Shown here: piece by piece, positions 41,510 through 54,000 of the stretch
How the letters are laid out: each line of letters opens with the position of its first letter
Position numbering within the stretch: the first letter of the stretch is position 1
NCBI RefSeq assembly: GCF_035083965.1
Contig: NC_089728.1
Coordinates: 19,858,955 to 19,922,954 of the forward strand
From: Branchiostoma lanceolatum
Taxonomy: Eukaryota > Chordata > Leptocardii > Amphioxiformes > Branchiostomatidae
Direction: 5' to 3'
Length of the DNA stretch: 64,000 nucleotides
Made by a program: the position numbers and the translations under genes
Notes under the pieces: model-generated
The model's input: only the letters and a program-made list of their open reading frames with translations
Told to the model about the DNA's origin: nothing
Databases searched by the model: none

Positions 41510-43430
41510 AGTTCACCGTGAATAGACCTTGGTTTGTTCTGTTTACACTAGAGCTAAGGTGTCATAGTCAAGTACAGCAAGGACAACGTAACGATTTAGT
41601 ACCCCCAACATCTGCTTGGAGCTTACGATGAATGGAGCCTTGTCTGTTCTGTTTACATTATAGGTACGGTGTTGTAGAAAAGGACAACAAGGTCAACGTA
41701 ACGATTTAGTACCCCAACATCTGCTTGGAGTTTACGGTGAATGGAGCCTTGTCTGTTCTGTTTACATTGTAGGTACGGTGTTGTAGAAAAGGACAACAAA
41801 GTCAACGTAACGATTTAGTACCCCAACATCTGCTTGGAGTTTACGGTGAATGGAGCCTTGTCTGTTCTGTTTACATTGTAGGTACGGTGTTGTAGAAAAG
41901 GACAACAAGGTCAACGTAACGATTTAGTACCCCAACATCTGCTTGGAGTTTACGGTGAATGGAGCCTTGTCTGTTCTGTTTACATTGTAGGTACGGTGTT
42001 GTAGAAAAGGACAACAAGGTCAACGTAACGATTTAGTACCCCAACATCTGCTTGGAGTTTACGGTGAATGGAGCCTTGTTTGTTCTGTTTGCATTGTAGG
42101 TACGGTGTTGTAGAAAAGGACAACAAGGTCAACGTAACGATTTAGTAACGATCATCGTGAAGAACGCTGGTTCGAACGGGGAATTAGAGAAGCAATATAT
42201 GAGAGGATGTACAACCCCGCCCTCAACAGGAAAGGGGGTCTACGCGTTCAACTTTCAGGCACCTGGGATAATGCACTGCCCACCACCCCCACCCCCGGAC
42301 AAGCAACATTTAGTTACTGTACTAGAACAACAGTAGCTAATTGAAATATTGGCATAAACTTTGTCTTGAATTTATCTTCTTTTTAAAGACTACTTCAAGA
42401 CATCCTAAATTGTCTTTACCTCATTAACATATCTATTCAGAGTTTTGGTATAAAACCTGGTGTTCTCAGTCCTATCGTTAGTCACTGACGAAAGACAGTG
42501 GATACTGTATGAAACGTCTAACTGTTTCAAAATCTTATCCAGTTGCTTGAGTAATTATTTTTGGCGTATCTTATTACCTGGATGTCTAACCTACTAACCG
42601 ATTTAGTACCCCAACATCTGCTTGGAGTTTACGGTGAATGGAGCCTTGTCTGTTCTGTTTACATTGTAGGTACGGTGTTGTAGAAAAGGACAACAAAGTC
42701 AACGTAACGATTTAGTACCCCAACATCTGCTTGGAGTTTACGGTGAATGGAGCCTTGTCTGTTCTGTTTGCATTGTAGGTACGGTGTTGTAGAAAAGGAC
42801 AACAAGGTCAACGTAACGATTTAGTAACGATCATCGTGAAGAACGCTGGTTCGAACGGGGAATTAGAGAAGCAATATATGAGAGGATGTACAACCCCGCC
42901 CTCAACAGGAAAGGGGCTCTACGCGTTCAACTTTCAGGCACCTGGGATAATGCACTGCCCACCACCCCCACCCCCGGACAAGCAACATTTAGTTACTGTA
43001 CTAGAACAACAGTAGCTAATTGAAATATTGGCATAAACTTTGTCTTGAATTTATCTTCTTTTTAAAGACTACTTCAAGACATCCTAAATTGTCTTTACCT
43101 CATTAACATATCTATTCAGAGTTTTGGTATAAACCCTGGTGTTCTCAGTCCTATCGTTAGTCACTGACGAAAGACAGTGGATACTGTATGAAACGTCTGA
43201 CTGTTTCAAAATCTTATCCAGTTGCTTGAGTAATTATTTTTGGCGTATCTTATTACCTGGATGTCTAACCTACTAACCGATTTAGTACCCCAACATCTGC
43301 TTGGAGTTTACGGTGAATGGAGCCTTGTCCGTTTACATTGTAGGTAACGTGTCGCAGAAAAGGAGAACAAGGAGAACGTAACGATTTAGTCTCCCCATAT
43401 CTGCTTGGAGTTTACGGTGAATGGACCCGG
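41510..43430. repeat. 109-bp tandem array with a 679-bp higher-order duplication
   Basis: The 109-bp unit (GATTTAGTACCCCAACATCT, then GCTTGGAGTTTACGGTGAAT, GGAGCCTTGTCTGTTCTGTT, and a TAGAAAAGGACAACAAGGTC part) recurs through 41690-42140, again at 42597-42830 and 43277-43400, with diverged copies before and after. Blocks 42151-42599 and 42830-43278 interrupt it and are almost identical copies of one non-array sequence 679 bp apart. Confidence 0.93.
42151..42599 (+). mobile_element. Penelope-like element 3' fragment (copy 1; copy 2 at 42830-43278)
   Basis: One frame reads EERWFERGIREAIYERMYNP, then ALNRKGGLRVQLSG and TWDNALP. This resembles the stretch after the GIY-YIG endonuclease in Penelope-like retroelements (W-FERG-x-EAI, P-x-LNR, GG-x-R). 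A non-coding tail ending GCTTGAGTAATTATTTTTGG follows. The fragment was captured in the tandem array and then duplicated with it. Confidence 0.6.
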
Positions 43431-43544
43431 GTTTGTCTGTTTACATTTAAATCATCATTAATGGTAACCGTTTTACTGCGCGGGTTTATCACATGGCCCC
43501 TAAGTGCAGAACCGCATTAACGTGTGGGCTGGCGACATGAAGAA

Positions 43545-43615
43545 AATGGGACAAAATAGAAAGCCCGGCGAAAATGCATAAAACAGCCAGAGCCCAACCT
43601 CTGCTTGGAGAGTGA
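43545..43615. repeat. Half of a CTCCAAGCAGAGG-family MITE
   Basis: GACAAAATAGAAAGCCCGGC ... AACCTCTGCTTGGAGAGT matches one arm of the element at 62195-62348. No partner arm is seen nearby. Confidence 0.65.
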
Positions 43616-44144
43616 TCAATGGCTCCCTGTGCCATCCGATCTCCCTCCAAGGTCATCACGTGATTCTTTTGTACGGTGTAACTGATATCATGTTTTGACG
43701 CCAGCCGCCATTTTATCACCAAGGTTGACACAGAGAACATGGTCTCCTTAATGTTAAGGTTTTCAAACTACTGACTAAAGCCTTCCTGTTGAACAAGACA
43801 TAATCTAGAGAACTGTGGTGAGTTCTATTGATCTGTCGAAGACAATTTGTAGATACTTTGTCCTTAATCTTGGTGGTTCTGATGAGGTAAACGCTTCTAG
43901 CAAACAGCGTCGTTCTGAACGGAATTATGTCCACGTCGGGTACGCTCCCGCAAGTCCGCCATCGTTTCAAAAACTCTTGTTGCAGCGTCCACGCAGTAAA
44001 GACGAACATGAGAAGATTAATATTCATGTATGTTAAAGTCTTAAAATTGTATGCCTGTTTCTTGTTTTTTTCTGCTTTCCATCATGGACAAAAGCAAGTT
44101 CTAAACAGCATATAATTTTACGCCCTCGCCATTTTGTCTTGCCG

Positions 44145-44965
44145 ATCACGGCAAGGAATGGGGTTGGGGTTTTGTGCGCGTGAGAAATTTGCGCGTGAAA
44201 AACTTGCGCGTGAAAAATTTGCGCGTGAAAAAATAAAGTTCAAAAAATGTGTCAGAAAATGTGCACCACAAAATTCTTAGTCAGAAAATGTTACCCCATG
44301 ATATGATTTTGCATCTGTTTCCTGAATTTTGGGTTTGAATTTTAGGTCCCTTGGGAATATCTAAGCTGACTCCCAAGGGATTTAAAACCTTTTTGGAGGT
44401 TTTAAGCTTAAAACTTGATATAAGATGACCCACAATGGAATTAAGTATCTTATTGTTGCATTCTACAGTTCAAAATGTTGTTCTTTCAATCTTCAAGTGA
44501 TTTTTAAGTGATTTTCAAATGTTAAGTTTTCACGCGCAAAAAAGTTTGAAATTTGCGCGTGAAAGAATCTGCTTGAAAAAAGATGAAATTAGGCTAATAG
44601 AATGTAGAAAAGCTTCAAATAGTTACATTTTACAATACAAAACCTTATATAATAAGTAAGTTGACTATGTATTTGTTAGAAATTTAAGTGGTTTTCTAAT
44701 GTTTAGGTTTCAAGTCCCAAAAAGTTTAACTATTCCCAAGGGACCTATTCCCAAGGGACTAAAAAATCAAAAGTTTTCAAACCATAAATTCAGGTGTCAG
44801 ATGAAAAATTGTCATGGGATCACATTTTCCTGTCTAAGAAAATTATACTGCACATTTTCTGCCACATTTTAAAGAAATCTATTTTTTCACGCGCAAATTC
44901 TTCACGCGCAAATTTTCACGTGCAAATTTTTCACGCGCAGAAAACCCGTTCCCCAAGGAATGTGG
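44145..44965. mobile_element. Fold-back element with GCGCGTGAAAAATTT arms
   Basis: Four tandem GCGCGTGAAAAATTT-like units at 44176-44235 are mirrored by TTTTTCACGCGCAAA units at 44884-44940, with another internal pair near 44528-44565. AGGAATGGGGTTGG on the left is mirrored by GTTCCCCAAGGAAT on the right. CCCAAGGGA recurs inside. It ends about 250 bp upstream of the NACHT gene start codon. Confidence 0.7.
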
Positions 44966-45215
44966 ACACTTTCAAAACAATTTTAGTGTTTTTTGTGTGC
45001 TTAAGATTCTATAACAAATCGATAGGTGTCTTATAGACCCGTGGTGACTACTCCGAACTTACAGTCCTCCTGTACAGCTAGATCTAGACAAATTTTGAGT
45101 AAGCGTTTTGTTGTTGTTACGTAAACATTCACCATTGTACCCTATAGCTAGTTCTTTTTTTAAACAGGTCCGCCATTTTGAATTTAGAGGTGAGTTGACA
45201 CCCGACACCCCCACC

Positions 45216-48200
45216 ATGGCTGAACTCTCCCGCCGTGCCAGGCTCTACATAACGATCAACGACAACCTCTCCGAGGATGACGTCAGACGCCTGAGAGCCA
45301 TGCTGGTTGCTGACAAGCACCTTTGACAAGCAAGGGTAGAAAATGCAACGCCTTTAGAAATGTTTAACATGCTAGACGCGGACAATAAGATCGGGAAGGG
45401 GAACCTAGCCCTGCTAGTGGACCTTTTGAAAGCCCTTGGTAAGACAACGCTGGCTCAAGAAGCAGAGGATGTGTCGAAAGGGGAAGAAACAAGAGGTAGG
45501 TTAAACTATTATACACATCTGTTTAATCTGAAGCATAATGTACTCCGCTTGAATATAATCGAATCTGTGAACATACTGTGACGCTGGCCTAAGCATGGTA
45601 CAACAAACATTCAATGTTGCTATCCGAGTATTAGATAAAACAGGGAGGATTATGATGAGAAGAAACGTTATCGTAGTAACAGATATCAATATTTGGCAAA
45701 GCAGTGCATAAATTTGGTCATTGAAATCTCACAAACTAGTGTGACATGGACATATTATCCTTGTGGCAACAGCTATGATAGGCATCCTTCTCCCTATAAT
45801 ACGTCTTAGGAGAATAAAACACGATCAAAGATGACACAAGTTTAAACTGTATTCAGTAAAACAGATGAACTGTCATACTCATATATTTCAGGGCCGTCAT
45901 GTACTATTGATGACGTCATCAGCTGTCTCAAAGACATGTATGTGAAAGAATATGCGAACGTGCGACCTCTTCCGTGGTGTGAAGACCTCAACCTGCCTTT
46001 GGGAGAGGTCTACACAAATCTGCAATATCAACGTAGGGACGGTAGGGGGTACTTCGAGGACACTAGCACTATCGTAAGCTTAAAAGATATTTACAAGACT
46101 AACAAAGCTGAAGCTAGCAATACAAATGAAATGCCGGCCGTTAGAAGGATAAGGGTAGAGGGGGATCCTGGTATTGGGAAGTCGTGCTCTTGCCAGAAAC
46201 TTGCTCATGATTCGTCCGATGGGAAACTGGATGTTTTCAAGGCTGTGTTCTTTTTGGATATTCGGCACATGTCTGGAAAGGTTAAAGATGCAATATTTGA
46301 GCAGCTCCTACCAGAGGATACAAACATGACCCCAGACCAGCTCTGGTCCTACATCCAAGAGAACCAGGATGATGTTCTCTTCATCCTGGACGGTCTAGAT
46401 GAGCTCAGTCAGACAGCTAGGGAGAGAACAGATGTGGTGGCCTTGATTCAGGGTAAAATCCTCAGGAACTGTCATGTCCTGGTGACCTCCAGGCCGTACC
46501 ACTGTGTCAAAGACCTGGAGAAATGTCACGAGTTTTACAAAATCGTTGGCTACAGCAGGGAAAATTCTGTGGCATTCATACAGAAATACTTCAGTAAGAC
46601 TCCCGAATCTGCCAGAAGGCTAGCAGGACAGCTAAAAGATAACGGACACTTGTCGACAATAGTAGTCAATCCCCTAAACAATGTGCTGATATGTATTGTC
46701 TGGGAAGACAATGAAGGAAAATTACCCTCCAGTCCAGCTGAACTATATCAAATTATTGTATATTCAGTTGCCAGGCGATACTGTGCAAAGAAAGACATTC
46801 CATTAGATGGTGATAAAATTCCTACGAAAATAGAAGAAGCATTGCTAGGCTTGGGGAAACTGTCCTGGGAGGGACTAGAGCAGGATCAGCTCCAGTTTAA
46901 CATTGGCGATGTCAGAGAGCATTATGGGATGTGTGCCGATGACATGTTGACTATCGGCTTACTGACGAGAGACAGGTCTTTCTCCAGAATCAAGCGCACC
47001 TGCTTCTGTACTTTCTTACATAAAACATTTCAGGAATACATGGCTGCCTACTACGTCAGTGAGTTGGTCAAAAAGGAAAGTAAACAAAAGGAAGGTATGG
47101 AATGTCTTCGTAGTTTGTTTGGGATGACAGTGGCTACAGCTACTGATGTCGACGAGGGATTATTGTCCGCAAACCGTAAGAGATATGAGGTAGTTCGAAA
47201 CATGTTTTTTTCAGTCCTAGGTGACAGTTCAGACAAGCTGTTTGAAATGTTTGCAGAGGAACTAAACAAAGATGGGTGTGAAGAAAAGGACAAGGACGTT
47301 TTGTCCTTTATTTGTATCATGCTCCTTGGTAGAACTTCTAATGAAATGAGGAATAAAATGGCGGAGATTGTGGCACCTTTTTTGTCTGAGCACATAACAA
47401 ACGACGTGCGCAAGCATTGTGCTTATGGTGAAATTGGAGACCATGCCGTGTGGTTTAACGGATTGAAACAAGTAATCAGTTGTCAAAAAGAAATCGACAT
47501 GAGTCACAACCCCAGGCTGATACGGCGTCTCACGATTTTCTGCGACCATCTTTTAGAATGGTCACTGGACAACATGTTCGCAGAATTGACAGAACTACAA
47601 AGTCTACAACATGTCAATATCGACATAGATGCAAATCATAACCATAGCGAAGCAGATTTCTCACAATACGACTCCACGATGGCTGGCATGGTTATAAGGC
47701 AGAGTTGTCTCAGGTCATTTACCGTGAAGATAGCTCAGTGGTGTTGTGCGTCAAATGAAACAAAGGGGTTTGGTAACCTTTCAACAACCCTACAAAGTAT
47801 CTCTCACCATACAACGCTGGAGATCGCAGAGCTAGAACATCCAGTGAACACTGATGTCTCTAGTATGGTAAACGATGGACGCAACAGGCTTGTGACATAT
47901 GATGTCGAGGCCATGTTGCACAAGCTTACAGAATGTGTTACTAGAAACAAATGCCTTAAAAGACTACGGCTTAGCTGGAAAATCGGGAAACAATATGGAT
48001 TGTTCAATTTTTTCCAGGGGAGGTTGGAAAGCAGATATGGTAGAAAGGTCACTTCCAAAACAATATACAAGGGAATCTGTAGCAGACAGTCTCTTTCCGA
48101 CCTATGTGTAGCGATACAGGGAAACAGAACCTTGGAGACATTGACGATTGATGGAATGTTCTCTGAATCAGAGGGTCATCAGGAGATAATCGACCAGCTA

Positions 48201-48581
48201 ATGCGTAATAAACCTGAGAATTTTAAGGAACTCAGAATCACAATGTCTGATTCTCAGCAGTGCGCTCGGTACATCTCTGCCGAAAGTCTTAGTTATATTT
48301 GTGACTCGAATAGCAGTAGTGAGGAAGGTGGAACCACAGTGTTTGATTCTGAGCAGTACACTCAGTCTACCTCTACCGACACTCCCAGTTGTGGTACTGA
48401 CTCCATCAGCCATGAATTAGAAGAAAGGCACATCAACCCCAGTACTAGCACTGGAGTCAGTGGGCATCGGTATGACTTGCAGCCCCGCCGCAGCAGCGGG
48501 CATGATGACCTCGGTAAGAGATCCCGTCGAAGTCAGTTATCGACAAGTGCAACGACACAGAAGAAAGCAAAGGCGGTTTAA
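45216..48581 (+). CDS. DED-NACHT (NLR-like) protein, two exons, DED exon interrupted by TGA
   Basis: Exon 1 is 45216-45495 (CCACCATGG start context; donor AAGAG|GTAGGT). Exon 2 is 45892-48581 (acceptor ATATTTCAG|GGCC). The phase 1 join is open, giving 988 codons if the internal stop is ignored. Exon 1 reads as a death-effector-like domain (AELSRRARLYITIND ... NATPLEMFNMLD ... LALLVDLLKALG). TGA at 45324-45326, codon 37, interrupts it in frame. Exon 2 has a NACHT ATPase: Walker A GDPGIGKS at about 184-191, Walker B LFILDGLDEL at about 257-265, sensor-type TSRPY, and an SRIKRTCFCTFLHKTFQEYM winged-helix-like end. There is no clear LRR. The tail is Ser-rich and then basic (KRSRRSQ). The family acts in cytosolic sensing and death signalling. 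It may be a null allele, a pseudogene, or read from a downstream ATG. Confidence 0.85.
45496..45891 (+). other. Intron of the DED-NACHT gene
   Basis: A 396-bp GT-AG phase 1 intron between the DED exon and the NACHT exon. AT-rich, no other feature. Confidence 0.8.
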
Positions 48582-51052
48582 TTTGTAATTAGTCATAGCC
48601 ATAAAAGGAAGAGGTATAGGAGCCTCCGTAAACGCAGTCGTGACACAGAAAATATACCAATATTTTTTTTTTTAGTTTGAACACTTACCATTTCCCCGTT
48701 TCACAGCTTTCCATTCGACAAGTTAATATTGAGTCACCTGACTCAATGAAACTATAGAAAACTGTACTACAATCTCTGAATGACTGGAGTGCTGTGCACA
48801 GCAGGTAGCTGTCTCAGTAATGATTTCTGAATTTCTAGGGAGCTCAGTAGGAAGAAAAATTAGGGAAGTTCTGTGTATAAACAGAGTTTTATATTATTAG
48901 GAGGTTTGAATTGGACGCTTACAGATGATTCCTCATTTGACAAGAGCACGGCCATACATACTCTATCATTAATGTCACAAAGTTGATAGATGATGGTAGG
49001 GTGACATTGATGTTAGTACCAATTATTCTCCTCTGGTGCTTGCTATATGGATGCCATTATTTGTATGTAACTCAGAATGATGTTTCAATGCATCCATGCA
49101 TTGTATTTATATATCAGAGATGATAAATCTTTACTCATAACGTCAGAATGTACATTTGTATTCATGTCTATGTATATATGCAAAGCTTAAGGATTTTAAA
49201 ATATATTTGATTATCATTTTAATGAAATGTACTGCTTTGAACAAAGATAAGAACAGACATATATTTGTGAGATGAGTATATTTCTAAAGACACATTCCCT
49301 TTTGTCTGTCATGATTATTTGTAATAATGCAATAAGGCATGTTGTACTTATATGTATTTAAAGATGTGTAATGCAAGAGTGATAATCAATTTTGAACAAT
49401 TCCATATTGCTTGGCTTATCTTTTCCAATCCTCCAGTTTCAACCAAAACAATAGAGTGATGTTACCATTAGACATGGCCAATGTAATTATAGATTTGCAC
49501 TGTAATGAAGTCGTATGTATAGAGTATGCAGGCTTCTGGCATGCATCATAAATGTTCGTTATCAACTGAAGGGACGATTTTACCAAATAGATTATACGTG
49601 TGCTCTGAAGGATGCTACTACTATCAGATGCCATGACACTTTGTAGACAAATATGTATTTTTTATGAATTCATAAAACGATTGAAAGGGACAATTGATCT
49701 TGAGTGTTTAATTTCCGTGTTGGAAATACAAACAAGTGTTCCGTGTCCTTGCCTCCGGTATGTTTAACAGTTTAACACACATATATAATAATATATAACA
49801 GTATATATTCAACAAAACATAACAGTGCATAACAGTACATAGGTTGTCACACAGTACAGTACACTACAAATAGAGACGCAGGCAAAGGCATCGTTTTAGT
49901 CTTTATTCACACCCAATTGTAAGTAACATTTATGAACAAAGATGTCTGCACTATATCACCACTGGTTACATTTCCAACTAAACTAAACGTTTTTCATCTG
50001 GATTTAGTAACTGCTTTTATCTAGTCTAAATAGCTCTATTCTGCATACAACAAATAGAAAAAAAATGTGTACATACTATCAAATGTAAAAAAATAAAAAC
50101 CTATAACAAAAAAAGCCATCACTAAAGTGCATACAGACTTCAACGCCCGTTTTGGAAATAGGCAGGCTGCTGTTTTAATTCAATAGCAGATAAAAATATG
50201 ATATGAGCAAAGTGTAGCTTTTGGTTTTTGATCTTTCCACCGCAATTCGTTAAAATTTTCACATTTCTTAATATTAAATTCAGTGCTACCATTTCCTTTT
50301 TTCATCCTTCTAGTAACGCATGTTTTTTGCAATCGTTATTGTTTTTTTTCTTTGAAGTATTAATATTTCTGATTATTGTTTTTACGCATTTCTCCAACGA
50401 CCCTCTCCTGCCTCACACTCCCCGTGTTTCTCCACAAGCCGTCAAATATTGTCCTTTAAACTGGGTCTGAAAGCTGTACAACCCGATAACAGCAATATAT
50501 AGAAGAAACAAACACAACAGCAATCTAGAATATTAACTGTCAACAAGCTTTTGAATGTTATCAACTTCTGCAATCTACTAATATCAAACACAATATTGAA
50601 CAGTGTATCAAGGCACTTCCTGGGAGAGAGGACAATGGTAACGAGAGGCTTGAGGGCGAACATGGGAAATTTTCTTTCTTACTTTTTGTTTGTTTGTTTT
50701 TCTTTTTTCTCTCTTTTTTTGGTTTTCTTTTCTTTTCCTTTCCTTTTTTGTTTCTTTTTGTTAAGGTTTTGTTTTCGTGGTTTTGTTGTTTTCTTTCCTT
50801 TTCTCTTTCTCTGTTTTTCTTTCTTTCTTCCTTTGCCTTTCTTTTCCTTTCCTTCTTTGTTTCTTTTTTGTTAAATTTTTGTTTGTTTCTGTGGTTTTGT
50901 TTTCTTTCTTTTCTTTTGTCTTTCTTTGTATTTATTCTCCTCTATATTTTTCTTACTTTTTCTATTTCTTTCTTTTTTCCTTTTCAAAATACTTTACTTC
51001 TTTCCTTTTTTTTCTTCCTCCCGACCTATCCTTTACTTCAATCGCGATCCCT
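48582..51052. other. Convergent intergenic region between the NACHT and PARP genes
   Basis: Holds the 3' ends of both genes. On the minus strand an AATAAA signal is read from the complement of 49903-49908, a candidate PARP polyadenylation signal. Low-complexity AT and CA repeats lie at 49770-49860. No coding region is seen. Confidence 0.5.
50673..51040. repeat. Polypyrimidine (TTTCTT-rich) tract
   Basis: About 370 bp of nearly pure T/C on the plus strand immediately beyond the PARP stop codon, so the PARP 3' UTR would be nearly pure purine. The Phe-rich open frames here are artefacts of composition. Confidence 0.9.
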
Positions 51053-54000
51053 TTAGTACTCAATCAGATACTCAGGGTAACACTGAGCGCTGTCAAAGAT
51101 GACGAAAATCTTAGGATCAGACCTGCTGTTCACACAGGAATCAAAGGTCTTCCCCAGCGGCTCGCTCGGGTTGAGAGGGGGAGGGCGGCGGAGGTTCGAC
51201 TTTCCTTTGGTGTAAGCACCGACTAAGACCTTGGCGACGAACATAGTTTTACGTCCACGAGACATTTCCTGGGCGTAGTCGTTGGAGTATTTGGAGCTTG
51301 TGGAGAAGTAGCTCCCCTGTCCGTACGCCGCTCCTGTACTGGTGCCGCTGAGCCGCCAGTCGAAGTTTTGCAGACAGATGGCGTCCACTACCTCAGGTCT
51401 CGTGCCGTGGAACAGCTGACGTTCTTTTGGGTCGGTTCCTCCGCTCTGCTTCTTCATCTGAGCCTTCTTCCTGTAAATCGAGGCAAAAATTGGAAGATTG
51501 AAGATGGATACCTGCTCCTTCTCCAATTCAGGTAATTCAAATTTGGTATCTGATCACACCACGTATTTGTAATGGAATTAAAGTTCACAGGTGTTGATAG
51601 GTCGGGGGTCGATATAGACTTTTAATTTATTTCTGACGTCAAGTTTTCCTATGGTTACGTGTCAGAAGTAAAAATCGATATTACTGAAGAAGTCCAAATG
51701 ATAGGTCAACATTCGATGAGTGTAGATTACTTTAAAAAACAATAGTTTGGAAGAAATTTTAAAACTTCGATAACAATTCTATGGTAGATATTTTACCTGA
51801 CGTAAGCGCTCCACAGATAAGGGTTTTGGACCCGTTTGATGTTGATGATGGGCGTTCCCGGCATTCCCTGCTGCTCGAAGAGCGTCTTGACCTGCTGGTA
51901 CTCTCCGGCTGTCTGTCCGCTGGGTGAGAGGGGCACCTCGTCATAGTCGTCCCCGTCCTCGGCCATCGCGCGCCAGTGGGCGGGCAGGGAGTCGTCTGCT
52001 CCCGAAGAACCCGACGTCAGCCTGCGACGGGCTGTGGGCTTGTTCCTGGATAGAAGGGATATCATGTTAAAGTGACAGGGAAATGAATTTCCTCCATCAT
52101 TAATGTAAACACATTGGTCTTTTCTGAAAACATACATGTATATGTAATGTTTATAATACCTGCCTAGTACTGTGTGCACTTTGGTTGGACAAATTAGCAA
52201 CTGGTCGTGACGTCACAGATAGGATACTAGCACGGCTGCCTGTTCTTCCCTTTGACGTCACGACCAGTTACTAATTTGTCCCACCGAAGAGCACACAGTG
52301 CTAGATAATTGATTAAACATTACATCTACATGTATGCTTTTTCCAGAAAAGACCAAATTTTACGTGAATGATAGAGGACATTCTATCTCCCTAGCACTTT
52401 AAGCTTCAGGAGCTACTCTAAAAGACGGTAAAAATAGTGATGTCATGACTTTTACCTTCTCGGGTTGGTGACGTTATCGTCCGAGACGAACTTCGGCCTC
52501 CGTCTGACGTCACGCTTGGTCTTGTACTTGACGTTCTCCTGCTGCATGTCGCGCAGGCGCAGTACGTACTGATGGTGTTGAGTGTTGAAGGTCAGTTCGG
52601 CGTCAGGCTGGTCCTGGTACCTGTCCTCGATATCCTGACTGGTTAAGCTGCTCTGGTCTCTGTCGGCGCCTGAGGTGTTCTGGAGATAGGAATTATGTTG
52701 TTAATTTTGTGTCTACATAAGATGTTCTCCCGTAATAGACCTCTTGCCAATTACGGCGGCCATTTTGAATTACCCGAGGTCAAGGTCTAGGGGGGGGGGG
52801 TCATGCACCAAAGTGAGGCTCAGGTTGTTGTGGGCCTTTAATAAGCCTATGTTGCAACAGTTGGACTTAATGTTGGCTAATTCTTTATTCATTTTTCATA
52901 CTTTTTGAGGGGTGAATTCAGAACATTTAGTGTCGGTGCTTATATCCCCCATTGTTACTTTGCATAGATTGGACCGTGTGAAATCACACAAAAACATGCA
53001 CTGAAATCTGGTTGATTTTCTTTAGGGAAGAAATTAAAGTTTGGTGGTTGTTCTGAACTTTTCAGTGTCACAATGGCTTTTTGGTTGTGTGTGTATCATA
53101 GCTCCATATAAAATGCAATCTTCCCCAGCATGTTCATTGCGGTTCAAAGCTCTCATCGCTTTATGCTCCTTGGTAACCCTCGCCTCTCATTAGACCTCTT
53201 GCCAGTTACGGTGGCCATTTTGAATTGCCCAGGGTCAACTGGGGGTCATGCCTATGATATGCCTATGTTACAATATAGGCATGCCATCTTTGGTGGTACA
53301 TTTTGCCCCTCTAGGGTGAAATACAGTGGTGCATGTGCCTGTCATATGTAGAAAATATTGTTGCGAAAAGTTGGACTTAACTTCTGGCTAAATTTCTATC
53401 TATCTTTTACAGCTTTTGACGGGTGACTTGAGAACATTTAGCGTCAAATGTAAGGACTGACACTAAATGTTCTGAATTCACCGGTCAAAACCTATGAAAA
53501 ATTAATAAGAATTTAGCCAAAATCAAGTCCAAATGTCCACAACAATATCTTATACACATGACAAGCGCATGTACCACAGCGCTGCACCTTAAAGGGGAAA
53601 AATGTATCACCAAAGATGGCATACGTATATTGTAACATAGGCTTATCATAGGCTCACAACAACCTGAGCCTCACTCTGGTGCATGACCCAAAGCTGACCC
53701 TGGGAAATTCACAATGGCCGCCGTAACTGGCGAGAGGCGAGGGCTACCAAGGAGCATAAAGCGTTGAGAGCTTTGAACCACAATGAACATGCTGGTAGAG
53801 ATTGCAGTTTATATATATGATACAGACACAGTTTATATATATGATACAGACACAACCAATAAGCCAAGGTGTTCATGACTGAACATTTTCTCTGGATACA
53901 GAGACAGAAAAAAGAAAGAAGATAAAGAAAGAAAGAAAGAAAGAAATGTAAAATACATGTAAAAGACAGACAAATAGACCATCCAAAGAAAAATAGTAGT

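Noticed and set aside
50551..51226. Phe-rich plus-strand open frames resembling membrane proteins
   Set aside because: They are caused by the T/C tract beyond the PARP stop codon, and the last part is antisense to the PARP catalytic exon.
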